The position numbers and the translations under genes are program-made. Positions 7,055-15,462 of a DNA stretch of 64,000 nt are shown here, one piece after another. How positions within the stretch are numbered: the stretch's first letter is position 1; every line of letters starts with the position of its first letter. The stretch comes from Pseudanabaena yagii GIHE-NHR1. GTDB lineage: Bacteria; Cyanobacteriota; Cyanobacteriia; Pseudanabaenales; Pseudanabaenaceae. The notes beneath the pieces are model-generated. The model ran no database searches. It was not told the origin of the DNA and worked only from the letters and a program-made list of their open reading frames with translations. Location of the stretch: positions 124,001-188,000 of the forward strand of contig NZ_JAAVJL010000003.1 of NCBI RefSeq assembly GCF_012863495.1, written 5' to 3'.

Positions 7055-8187
7055 GTTGATGAGCCTTCTGCCATTTGTAGTAAGGTGTTCAGGATATCAG
7101 AAGGATCGACTTTGAGCGTGTTTGCACCTTGAGCCAGTAAATCTCTAACGGTGTCGCGATCATTAACGACTTCTAATAGGCTAGAGTTTGTCGATAGTTG
7201 AGCCACATAGTCAACCACAAATTGCTCGATTTTACCAGAAGACTTAGGAGCTTCCTTGGGAGTTTCTTTAGGAGTTTCCTTAACCTCAACTGGTTTGGTT
7301 GCTACTGGTGGTGCAACAGTTTCTGGTTCTTTAGCAGCTTTCTTCTTAGACTTAGCAGGGGTATCTGTGCGCTCAGGAATGGGGTTTGATACTACCTTGG
7401 TCACAGGCTGAGGCACTGCTAAGGAACGCGAGCCTGCCCAAACTGAGTTACTTAAATTGACTCGAAAAGCACTGAGTTGATTAGCTTGAGCCTCGGCTGT
7501 CGCAAGGCGATTAGCTTCGAGATGTGCTAGAGATTCTTTAACATTAGCGGCGCGATCGCTAAGTTCCTGATTTCTTGAGGCAGCATCTTGTTTGGCTTGA
7601 GCGAGTCTTTGCTCGCTCGTAGCCTGTATTTGAGCCGAAACCTCTGCTGTTCTTGCCTGAGTTTCCTGTGCCCTTTGCTGAGCCGCAGCTTTAGCATTAG
7701 CCAAACGCGCTTTGTTAATATCTTCGATTTGCATTTGAGTAAAGGCGGCTCGCTCTTGAGTTAGTTGTTGACGTTGAGCACGATCAGCTTGCCCTGTACG
7801 AATTCTTGCCTTGTGGATATGCTTTAACTGCGATCGCGTTTTAAAAGTGCGAGTTCTGACTTCTTGGGCACGTTCTTCGCTGTCTTCGGTAGCTTGCTGA
7901 GCACGATTTGAACTGAGATCTTGCAAATATTGAGATACCTGATTAGCACGATTTTGCAGTTCTTCCTGTCGAGATGCCAAAGCATTTTCAGCGATCGCTT
8001 GTCTACCTTGTTCCCATGCCAGACGAGTCTGCTCAGCATGAGCTAAGTAAGCAGCCGTAGCCTCTGACTGTGTTTGTAAAGCTTTTTCTCGCTCTTGTCG
8101 CGCTAACTGTTGCTCAGCTAAAAATTTTGCACGCTCCTGTAGCCGTTGTTGCCTTGCTTCTGCAAATCCTTGCATCAAAGAAGCCAT
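7051..8187 (-). CDS. gvpC: Gas vesicle outer protein GvpC with C-terminal extension
   Basis: Residues 1-252 are the GvpC part. The start MASLMQGFAEARQQRLQERA resembles known GvpC, then come several degenerate helical repeats rich in Q, A, E and R, and the typical end LSAFRVNLSNSVWAG. GvpC lies on the outside of the vesicle ribs and raises the collapse pressure. Known cyanobacterial GvpC proteins usually stop about here (Anabaena GvpC has 193 residues in five 33-residue repeats). This one continues for about 125 residues: a Pro/Lys/Glu-rich linker (253-317, with repeated KETPKE) and a folded-looking helical segment (318-378, IEQFVVDYVAQLS to ILNTLLQMAEG). The gene overlaps gvpN by 4 bp. It is separated from gvpA by a 491-bp gap. 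Confidence 0.88.
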   Translation of the reverse strand: MASLMQGFAEARQQRLQERAKFLAEQQLARQEREKALQTQSEATAAYLAHAEQTRLAWEQGRQAIAENALASRQEELQNRANQVSQYLQDLSSNRAQQATEDSEERAQEVRTRTFKTRSQLKHIHKARIRTGQADRAQRQQLTQERAAFTQMQIEDINKARLANAKAAAQQRAQETQARTAEVSAQIQATSEQRLAQAKQDAASRNQELSDRAANVKESLAHLEANRLATAEAQANQLSAFRVNLSNSVWAGSRSLAVPQPVTKVVSNPIPERTDTPAKSKKKAAKEPETVAPPVATKPVEVKETPKETPKEAPKSSGKIEQFVVDYVAQLSTNSSLLEVVNDRDTVRDLLAQGANTLKVDPSDILNTLLQMAEGSST

Positions 8188-8678
8188 AACGTTATCCTCA
8201 AATTTACTCTTTCAAATCAAATTTATCAAATCAACATAGATTCGACTCTATAAACAACCACCCGTGCAAAATGATCGCTCAACTTTGCTCGCCTAAACTG
8301 TTTCATCTATCAATAAACTGAGTCGAACCCCAAAATCAAAATATGAGAACTTATACCCCTCCTCACTACATCAATACCCTGCTAACAACTTGCTTGGTGT
8401 TGCATTATTTTCATGATGAAACTGTTAGGGACAACCCCCCGTGGTTGTCCAAAATATCATAGGGTAGGTACGGGGACGCTACTCCACGGGTAAATTCAGT
8501 AAATCACTACTATGTTTCGCAACGCCCAAGATTTACTGTTTTGTTAATAAAAAATCAACAACAATAAATTACAAAATCAACAAGATATTTATTAGTGAGA
8601 AGGGAGTAAAAAAGAATTCGGTAGGCTAATAGATCTATTGTTTAGTAACTTATGACTAGCATTGCTAGATATACTTTA
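8188..8678. other. 491-bp gvpA-gvpC intergenic region
   Basis: No convincing gene is present on either strand. It holds one clear hairpin (8429-8450) and a stretch around 8460-8500 of the GGTAGGTACGGGGACG kind, of which similar pieces occur elsewhere in the window. It is AT-rich near gvpA. The gap is long for consecutive gvp genes, and degraded repeat sequence is the likely cause. Confidence 0.5.
8429..8450 (-). terminator. Possible attenuator hairpin between gvpA and gvpC
   Basis: The 8-bp arms GGACAACC and GGTTGTCC are perfectly paired around a six-base C-rich loop. Placed between gvpA and gvpC on their strand, it could stop part of the transcripts and so favour gvpA. There is no strong T-run, so this is only possible. 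Confidence 0.4.
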
Positions 8679-8897
8679 CTAAGCAGCAGGTACTGCCGCC
8701 GAGGCTGTGAGACCAACTGCTTCAGCATATTTAAGATATGTTTCCACAGAGGCAATGACAACGCGAGCTTCAATTGATAGCAGTTCGATTCCCACCAATG
8801 AGACTCGTACCCATGCATCAATGACAATGCCCTTATCCAAAATACGATCAATAACTTCCGCTAGACTAGAGGAAGAGTTGACTTTTTCGACTGCCAT
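8679..8897 (-). CDS. gvpA: Major gas vesicle protein GvpA
   Basis: The 72-residue protein contains the highly conserved GvpA core: [39 protein letters not shown] and [16 protein letters not shown]. It polymerises into the ribs of the hydrophobic vesicle wall. Length and sequence are standard. A strong ribosome binding site, AAGGAGAAC, lies six bases upstream (8912-8904), in keeping with very high expression. It is the first gene of the minus-strand gas vesicle cluster. Only one gvpA copy is present in this window. Confidence 0.98.
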   Translation of the reverse strand: MAVEKVNSSSSLAEVIDRILDKGIVIDAWVRVSLVGIELLSIEARVVIASVETYLKYAEAVGLTASAAVPAA

Positions 8898-9234
8898 AGT
8901 AATGTTCTCCTTGAATTAACTATGTTCGGCATCTAAATTCTGCCTGTGTTACCCGTGCTACACAACAGCAAAATTACTTATACTGATTTTGTACTAATCA
9001 TCTTGATAAAATACCAAAACGATATGTTTTTAATCATATAGGATATAGAAAAAATTGATGATTAACTTTTTTTAAGGGAATACAATAATAACAGTATCAA
9101 TTTCTGATTAATTTGTCATGGCTATGAAGGTTGCTTTCTAAAATCAGCAATCTGACTATGTAGCCTGTATTACCTAGCTACTAAATATTCATCAACCATT
9201 TTTGAAATTTCGATAAATTATTGCAACTAAAATC
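8898..9234. promoter_or_regulatory. gvpA upstream region
   Basis: This 337-bp AT-rich stretch separates the divergent gvpA and DUF3285 genes. It must hold both promoters, but I could not fix a -35/-10 pair with confidence. The only firm element is the gvpA ribosome binding site at 8904-8912. No hairpin longer than a few base pairs is evident. Confidence 0.5.
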
Positions 9235-9459
9235 ATGAGCAACGATCTAAATCTTCAATCTAATTCTCCTAGCAACGATAGTGTCAATAACGACATTAAC
9301 AAGCATGATGTCAAAGCTAATGCTAAGCCACAAGATAGTTTCGTCAAACTTGCTATGCGTAATATGGTTAAGAAAGGTGGCACATCACTATTTCATTTTT
9401 CTCTAACCATTTTTGGTGTGATTGCCATCTTATTCGGTTTAGCGATCGCTTTTCATTAG
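9235..9459 (+). CDS. DUF3285 family small membrane protein
   Basis: The 74-residue protein has an N-terminal polar, Asn/Asp-rich part. It is followed by the conserved DUF3285 block SFVKLAMRNMVKKGGTSLFH and one C-terminal membrane helix (FSLTIFGVIAILFGLAIAF). The family is found in cyanobacteria and has no assigned function. Start ATG at 9235 gives the full family length. It is divergent from gvpA and followed after 267 bp by ybeY. Confidence 0.85.
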   Translation: MSNDLNLQSNSPSNDSVNNDINKHDVKANAKPQDSFVKLAMRNMVKKGGTSLFHFSLTIFGVIAILFGLAIAFH

Positions 9460-9726
9460 TAACTTGATGGTGAAATACTGTTATGTGATGATACAAATTT
9501 TTGGCATTTATGTTTAAAAGTCTATACCTAACAACAAGATAAGAATAATTATTAATTAGAAATACTTGAGCCAAGTACTTATTGAGATTCTTTTTTATCT
9601 AAACTGCTAGTAAGCTTTTGTATGTTTATGTCAGGTTTATACTTTTGTTGAAATGAGATTGTCTTTTAATTTCTATTAGACAGATTGGATTAATTTTAAT
9701 TTTTTGTTGATTGAGGTTATTGAGAG

Positions 9727-10215
9727 TTGAGCATTGATCTATATTGCGAAATCTATCCCGAAGTTATCGCTCAGCATCCAATCTCATTGGAGCAGTGGCA
9801 AGAATGGTTTTCTGTTTGGGAAAAGTATCTATTAGATGAACAGGAAATCGAAGAGGGAGAATACGAGCTATCCCTATCTATTACCAATGATGAGACGATT
9901 CAACAACTAAATTTGCAGTACCGTCAACAGGATCGACCAACGGATGTTCTATCCTTTGCTGCTTTAGAGTCGGAACTTCCAGAGATTCCCATAGATGACG
10001 ACTATGTTGAGCCAACTAATTTGGGTGATATTATCATTTCCCAAACGACAGCAATCCGTCAGGCAGAAGAAAGAGAACATTCACTAGTCTATGAACTTGC
10101 TTGGCTAGCAGCTCATGGAATACTGCATTTACTTGGATGGGATCATCCAGATGATGAAAGCTTAGAAGCGATGCTCAAACAACAAGATTTAATGCTAAGC
10201 CTAATTTCACTATAA
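9727..10215 (+). CDS. ybeY: Endoribonuclease / rRNA maturation factor YbeY
   Basis: The zinc-binding signature H130-x3-H134-x5-H140 is clear in AAHGILHLLGWDHPDD. The upstream block RQQDRPTDVLSF is also typical. YbeY is a single-strand RNA endonuclease needed for 16S rRNA 3'-end processing and ribosome quality control. The start appears to be TTG at 9727 (MSIDLYCEIYPEV); no in-frame ATG exists before the conserved region. The 162-residue length is normal. dgkA follows 155 bp downstream, a neighbourhood shared by many cyanobacteria. Confidence 0.95.
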   Translation: MSIDLYCEIYPEVIAQHPISLEQWQEWFSVWEKYLLDEQEIEEGEYELSLSITNDETIQQLNLQYRQQDRPTDVLSFAALESELPEIPIDDDYVEPTNLGDIIISQTTAIRQAEEREHSLVYELAWLAAHGILHLLGWDHPDDESLEAMLKQQDLMLSLISL

Positions 10216-10370
10216 ATCAAGATGATATCAACAATTGCAAAGAATAACTTAATATATGGTGATTTTTTGGGCTGATATTTGAAAATAGCTATGATTGAGG
10301 GCATAAGTTGGGTAAACTATTGGGCAGAATCTTGACAATTGCTTGGCAAAATCTAATTGGAAAATGATCC

Positions 10371-10874
10371 ATGAATATTGATTTACCGCTCTCAAGAATA
10401 TTTGTAATCAAATCGCCCCAATCGCCTTTTTTATCTGAGCAAATGACGCAGATCGACGAGTTTGAAGAATCTGAAGAGATAGCAAGCCAGCGCATTAATT
10501 CTTTTCAAATTGCCACAAATTTATTTCTTAGTTTTAAATATGCTGGACAAGGCGTGAGCTATGCTTTTCGTACTCAGAGGAATTTTCGGATTCATGTAAT
10601 CATCGGGTCGATCGCTTTATCCCTCAGTATTTATTTCAAGCTGTCGGCTGTAGCTTGCTCGATTATTAGCTTGACGATCGCCTTAGTTTTGGTACTGGAA
10701 TTACTAAACACAGCTTTAGAAGCGGTAGTAGATTTGACCGTGGGTCGTGAGTTTCATCAGTTAGCCAAAATTGCTAAGGACTGTGCCGCAGGAGCCGTGT
10801 TAATTGCGGCGATCGCGGCTCTAATCATTGCTGGGGTATTGTTATTGCCCCATATTTTGCTTGCTTTTGCCTAA
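10371..10874 (+). CDS. dgkA: Diacylglycerol kinase family protein (DgkA-like)
   Basis: The small integral membrane kinase core starts at about residue 50 (SFKYAGQGVSYAFRTQRNFRIH). It continues through three membrane helices with the active-site signature ELLNTALEAVVDL and KDCAAGAVLIAAIAA. In Gram-positive bacteria and cyanobacteria such proteins phosphorylate undecaprenol or diacylglycerol to recycle lipid carriers. The extra N-terminal 45 residues are polar and variable; ATG at 10371 or 10443 could both serve as start. Gene order ybeY-dgkA supports the assignment. Confidence 0.88.
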   Translation: MNIDLPLSRIFVIKSPQSPFLSEQMTQIDEFEESEEIASQRINSFQIATNLFLSFKYAGQGVSYAFRTQRNFRIHVIIGSIALSLSIYFKLSAVACSIISLTIALVLVLELLNTALEAVVDLTVGREFHQLAKIAKDCAAGAVLIAAIAALIIAGVLLLPHILLAFA

Positions 10875-11202
10875 ACTTCCAAAAGTTGGGTAGTGAGTAT
10901 TTCTGCCACTCTCCACGCGATCGCTCAAAACTGAAAATTACAGCCTATTTAGGGTTTGTGTAGTACAGATAAATTTTGAAAAAGCTTGCGAAGCAAGCTT
11001 TTTCAAAATTTATCTGTTTTTTGAGAAAACGCAAAGCGCTGTAGCCGTATGTCCCAACAGATGCAGTAAGGTTTGTCATAGAATATACTTGGCTAGGATG
11101 GGCGATGCTTGGCAATGCCTATCCTAGCTCAGTATTAATTAAAATATTTCAGCAGTCAGTGGCTAGATCTATTGCTTAACTCTTCATTCTTACATCTCAG
11201 CC
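10875..11202. other. dgkA-RND pump intergenic region
   Basis: This 328-bp region contains a 53-bp near-ideal hairpin (10965-11017) and no coding potential that I can see. The last 150 bp probably hold the promoter of the RND gene. An inverted pair GGCTAGGATGGGC / GCCTATCCTAGC near 11091-11127 is also present. Confidence 0.5.
10965..11017. terminator. 25-bp-arm hairpin with GAA loop
   Basis: The arms start ACAGATAAATTTTG and close with CTTGC-GAA-GCAAG; all 25 pairs match. The 3' side ends in TTTTTT, so it can terminate dgkA transcription. It is one of several such long GAA-loop palindromes in the window. Confidence 0.8.
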
Positions 11203-14200
11203 ATGCTGCTATCCATATCTGACTTTTTTATCAGACGACCTGTGTTTGCGACAGTTTGTTCTGTCATCATCACATTATTGGGAACAGCCTGTATCTTTAT
11301 CTTACCTGTCGCTCAATATCCTGAAATTACGCCACCTAAGGTAACGGTTACGGCAAACTATGTCGGTGCAAATGCCGAAGTTGTGGAATCTACAGTTACC
11401 AATATTCTCGAAAGAGAATTGAATGGGATTGAGGGAGTTCGCTACATCACTTCCACCAGTGCCAATAATGGAACTAGTTCTGTCAATCTAGTTTTTGACC
11501 TAGGCAAAAACAAAGATATTGCTGCCGTGGATGTGCAAAACCGTGTCTCCAGTGTGCAATCACAGCTACCTGCTCCAGTCCAACAAACGGGAGTCAGAGT
11601 TAGTAAAGAGTCTTCAGGGTTTCTCTTTGCGATCGGTGTGTATGCCGAGAAGGGAGAATATGACGATCTATATTTGAGTAATTACGCTGATCTCTACATT
11701 GTCGATGCGATTAAGAAAGTCAAAGGCGTTGGTAATGTGATCATCTTTGGTGAGCGCAAGTATGCCATGCGGGTATGGCTTGATCCTAATCGTCTCTCGG
11801 CAAGAGGTTTAACGGCTCAGGATGTCGTAGCTGCCATTCAGCAACAAAACTTGCAGGTGGGTGTCGGACAAATTGGACAGCAACCCAATCTCCCCGATCA
11901 ACAATATCAACTATCAATTTCCGCTACAGGGCGTTTAAAAACCACTGAAGAATTCTCGGATATTGTGATTAAAACTGCGAGTGATGGCTCCCTGATCAAG
12001 CTCCGTGATGTCGGACGGGTAGAGCTAGGTGCAGAAAACTATGGATCAGCTCTGAGGTTTAATGGTACTCGTGGGATTGGTTTAGGTGTATCGCAATTAC
12101 CCGATGCCAATGCCTTAGATGTAGCGAAAGCGGTAAAACATGTTTTAGAAGAGTTGAAACCAACTTTTCCCCCTGGGTTAAATTATGAAGTTGCTTTTGA
12201 CACTACTAGTTTCATTGAAGCGGGAACTGAGGAAGTCATTATTTCACTCATAATTGCGATCGCTCTCGTCATCGTCATTATTTATCTGTTCCTGCAAAAT
12301 TGGCGCTCTACTTTAATTCCCGCGATCGCTATTCCCGTTTCCTTGATTGGGACATTCATTTTCATCAAGCTGCTGAATTTTAATATCAATACTCTGACCC
12401 TATTTGGCTTGACCCTTGCCACAGGTCTGGTCGTTGATGATGCGATCGTGGTTGTAGAGGACGTGACGCGCCGCATTCAAGAAAAAGGAGAAACCCCTGT
12501 TAAAGCTGCGATCGCGGCGATGAATGAATTGCAGGGCGCGGTCATTGCTAGCTCGATGGTACTGATTGCGGTGTTTGTCCCTGTTGCATTTTTCCCTGGA
12601 ACAACGGGGCAATTGTATAAACAGTTTGCATTAACGATCGCCTTTTCGATCGCTGTTTCTACTTTTAACGCCTTGACCCTTTCCCCAACCTTAGCGGCTT
12701 TCTTATTAAAACAGGAAGCACCACGTAGCAATTGGTTCTTTGATCGGGTGAATTGGGTGATTGATGGTATCCGCCATAACTATAACTGGGTACTAGTCAG
12801 GGCAACCAAGCTCAAAGGAATCATGATGATTCTATTTGTAGCATCCCTATTCCTGACCTATTGGGTCTATACGGTTGTGCCAAAAGGCTTTTTGCCTCAG
12901 GAAGATCAGGGCTATTTCATTACGATTGTCCAAGCTCCCGAAGGTGTATCGCTTAATTACACGGAAAAGGTATTGGAAAATATCGAAGGCATCATGCGGC
13001 GTAAGGATGAAAAGGGAGAACCTGTTTATCCTGAAATCTCAAATATTTTCGCGATCGCAGGATTTAGCTTTAGTGGCAATACGCCCAACAATGGCATTGT
13101 GTTTACCACGCTGAAGCCTTGGAAAGAAAGATCGCGCTCGGCAGCAGATATTATTGGTGGATTTACGCCCAAGCCATTCGGTTTACTACCTTCCCTCATT
13201 TCCATTAAAGATGCCTTTGTGGTTCCCTTTCCACCACCAGCAATTCAAGGCTTGAGCAACTACGGTGGTTTTGAATATCAATTACAGGACAAGGCGAACC
13301 AAGGTTTCCCCGTCATCGAGCAGACAATGGGAGCTTTATTAGGCAAGGCAAGTACCTACCCTGATCCCAATCACCCAATGCTGGCGGGGCTACGTCCAAG
13401 CTTTAATGGCAACACGCCACAGTTAACCGTTGATGTCGATCGCGTTAAGGCGAATGCGCTGCAAGTATCTTTGCAAGATATTTACAACACCTTGCAGACT
13501 TTGCTCGGTTCCCAATATGTCAATGATTTCAATACTTTTGGGCGTACCTATCGCGTCTATGTCCAAGCCGATGCTCAATTCCGTGCTAACCCTGACGATA
13601 TTAATAAGCTTTATGTGCGATCGCGGACAGGACAATTGATTCCCCTCAGCAATTTAGTTAAAGTCACCCAAACCGTGGGTCCTTCGATTATTAATCACTA
13701 TAATCTCTTCCGATCTGTACAAATTACAGGTAATACCGCGCCGGGAGTCAGTTCAGGACAAGCGATCGACATTATGAACAAGATTTCTAAGGAAGTTCTG
13801 CCCAAGAGCTTTAGCTATGAATGGTCGGGCTTATCTTTAGAAGAAATTGGTTCGGGTAGTAGTGCCTTCTTTATCTTTGGTTTAGGACTTGTCTTTGTAT
13901 TTTTAGTACTGGCGGCTCAATACGAAAACTACATCGATCCCACGATCATTATGCTCACTGTGCCCCTTGCCGTACTGGGCGCACTTTTAGCGGTAATGTT
14001 CCGTGGATTATCGAGTCCCAATTTTGCTAATGATGTTTATACCCAAATCGGTTTAGTAATGTTGATCGGGATGGCAAGTAAGAACGCCATTCTGATTGTG
14101 GAATTTGCTAATCAATTGCATGAAAGAGGTTTGAGTATTACCAAAGCCGTACTCGAAGCATCGAGACAACGTTTGCGCCCCATTTTGATGACTGCCTTTG

Positions 14201-14595
14201 CGACAGTGATCGGTATTGTGCCTCTGGTGATTGCCACAGGTGCGGGTGCAGCGGCTCGTCAGTCGATTGGGACTGCGGTGATGGGTGGTATGTGTGTGGC
14301 AACCTTATTAAGCCTCTTCATCGTTCCGATTCTATATATTGTCGTGAAGACGATTGAGAAACGGATGCGATTAGATGTCCATGATCCTAAAGCTGTCAGT
14401 ATTGTTGAATCTGCACTAGTTGCTGAGTATGGCAATCATGACCATCGCTTTCATGATATTCATGGTGATTCCAGAAATGGCGATCGCCTGAATCATGATC
14501 ACTTAAACGGCAATCATGACACCGCCCATAACAACTCAAATGACAATCATAGCGATTCTTCGGAAAAGTCACAGGAAGACAACAAACCTGTATAA
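11203..14595 (+). CDS. RND (HAE1 family) multidrug efflux transporter, AcrB-like
   Basis: The 1130-residue protein opens with FFIRRPVFATVCSVIITLLG and has twelve membrane helices and two large periplasmic loops, as in AcrB. The proton-relay aspartates are in TLATGLVVDDAIVVVEDV (TM4). TM10-12 end in FATVIGIVPLVIATGAG. It exports hydrophobic compounds using the proton gradient and needs a membrane fusion protein and an outer membrane channel; neither is encoded next to it. The last 55 residues (from 1076) are an unusual tail with nine His among many Asp and Asn (YGNHDHRFHDIHGD, LNHDHLNGNHD). A bidirectional terminator separates it from the convergent pdxJ. Confidence 0.93.
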   Translation: MLLSISDFFIRRPVFATVCSVIITLLGTACIFILPVAQYPEITPPKVTVTANYVGANAEVVESTVTNILERELNGIEGVRYITSTSANNGTSSVNLVFDLGKNKDIAAVDVQNRVSSVQSQLPAPVQQTGVRVSKESSGFLFAIGVYAEKGEYDDLYLSNYADLYIVDAIKKVKGVGNVIIFGERKYAMRVWLDPNRLSARGLTAQDVVAAIQQQNLQVGVGQIGQQPNLPDQQYQLSISATGRLKTTEEFSDIVIKTASDGSLIKLRDVGRVELGAENYGSALRFNGTRGIGLGVSQLPDANALDVAKAVKHVLEELKPTFPPGLNYEVAFDTTSFIEAGTEEVIISLIIAIALVIVIIYLFLQNWRSTLIPAIAIPVSLIGTFIFIKLLNFNINTLTLFGLTLATGLVVDDAIVVVEDVTRRIQEKGETPVKAAIAAMNELQGAVIASSMVLIAVFVPVAFFPGTTGQLYKQFALTIAFSIAVSTFNALTLSPTLAAFLLKQEAPRSNWFFDRVNWVIDGIRHNYNWVLVRATKLKGIMMILFVASLFLTYWVYTVVPKGFLPQEDQGYFITIVQAPEGVSLNYTEKVLENIEGIMRRKDEKGEPVYPEISNIFAIAGFSFSGNTPNNGIVFTTLKPWKERSRSAADIIGGFTPKPFGLLPSLISIKDAFVVPFPPPAIQGLSNYGGFEYQLQDKANQGFPVIEQTMGALLGKASTYPDPNHPMLAGLRPSFNGNTPQLTVDVDRVKANALQVSLQDIYNTLQTLLGSQYVNDFNTFGRTYRVYVQADAQFRANPDDINKLYVRSRTGQLIPLSNLVKVTQTVGPSIINHYNLFRSVQITGNTAPGVSSGQAIDIMNKISKEVLPKSFSYEWSGLSLEEIGSGSSAFFIFGLGLVFVFLVLAAQYENYIDPTIIMLTVPLAVLGALLAVMFRGLSSPNFANDVYTQIGLVMLIGMASKNAILIVEFANQLHERGLSITKAVLEASRQRLRPILMTAFATVIGIVPLVIATGAGAAARQSIGTAVMGGMCVATLLSLFIVPILYIVVKTIEKRMRLDVHDPKAVSIVESALVAEYGNHDHRFHDIHGDSRNGDRLNHDHLNGNHDTAHNNSNDNHSDSSEKSQEDNKPV

Positions 14596-14597
14596 AT

Positions 14598-14629
14598 AAA
14601 GAAGAGGGTGCTTTAGCACCCTCTTCTTT
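14598..14629. terminator. Bidirectional terminator between RND gene and pdxJ
   Basis: The arms AAAGAAGAGGGTGCT and inverse flank TT; A- and T-runs occur on both sides. It sits exactly between the two convergent stop codons. Confidence 0.88.
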
Positions 14630-15345
14630 TATGAATTTATAAGCTCTTTCATTTCCCGAATCGCCTTATCTAAGCCAACTAACACGGCACGGCTAATAAT
14701 GCTATGTCCAATGTTTAACTCCTCCATTCCCTTTATTTGTGCCACAGGACGAGTATTCCAATAGGTTAAGCCATGCCCTGAATTCAGTCTTAGTCCTAAG
14801 CTAATTGCTAATTCTCCACCTTTAGTCAATAGTTCTAGCTCACGGGTATGCTCTTCTTCATTTTTGGCGTTGGCATAAGTACCTGTATGTAATTCCACAA
14901 ATTTTGCGCCAGTTCTTGCGGAAGCTTGCAATTGCTCTGGCTCAGCATCAACGAACAGACTCACAGGTATACCTGCACCTTGCAATTGATGCACAAATTT
15001 ACCCAAGCGATCGCATTGTGCCTTTACATTTAAACCACCCTCTGTCGTGATTTCTTCGCGCCGTTCAGGTACGAGGGTAATATAGTCAGGCTTGACATCA
15101 AGGGCGATCGCGACCATTTCAGGGGTTGCTGCCATTTCGAGGTTGAGTCTAGTACGGATAGTTTGTCTGAGTAATCGGACATCTCGCTCTTGAATATGAC
15201 GACGATCTTCACGTAAATGGACAGTTATCCCATCCGCACCTGCTAATTCGGCGATTACTGCTGCCGCGACGGGATCGGGTTCGACACCTCGGCGAGCTTG
15301 ACGAATCGTCGCAATATGATCGATGTTTACTCCCAACGTAGGCAA
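14629..15345 (-). CDS. pdxJ: Pyridoxine 5'-phosphate synthase PdxJ
   Basis: PdxJ condenses 1-deoxy-xylulose 5-phosphate with 3-amino-2-oxopropyl phosphate, the last ring-forming step of the DXP-dependent vitamin B6 pathway. The N-terminal [17 protein letters not shown] is the family signature. [23 protein letters not shown]-type [20 protein letters not shown] and [11 protein letters not shown] follow in order. The 238-residue length is typical and ATG at 15345 fits. A PLP-dependent enzyme is encoded 1.6 kb away, but an IS now separates them. Confidence 0.96.
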   Translation of the reverse strand: MPTLGVNIDHIATIRQARRGVEPDPVAAAVIAELAGADGITVHLREDRRHIQERDVRLLRQTIRTRLNLEMAATPEMVAIALDVKPDYITLVPERREEITTEGGLNVKAQCDRLGKFVHQLQGAGIPVSLFVDAEPEQLQASARTGAKFVELHTGTYANAKNEEEHTRELELLTKGGELAISLGLRLNSGHGLTYWNTRPVAQIKGMEELNIGHSIISRAVLVGLDKAIREMKELINS

Positions 15346-15462
15346 AGCTTTTCCCTCAAAAATTTGAAAAATTTGTCATATCTCTATACTTTACGACAGC
15401 AATCGTCATAATGCTTAGAACAAATTACAGGGCTTTGCTAACAAACCTAAAAAGTCAAAAGT

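Noticed and set aside
8642-8851. 69-residue frame over gvpA
   Set aside because: It overlaps GvpA in another frame of the same strand; GvpA is certain.
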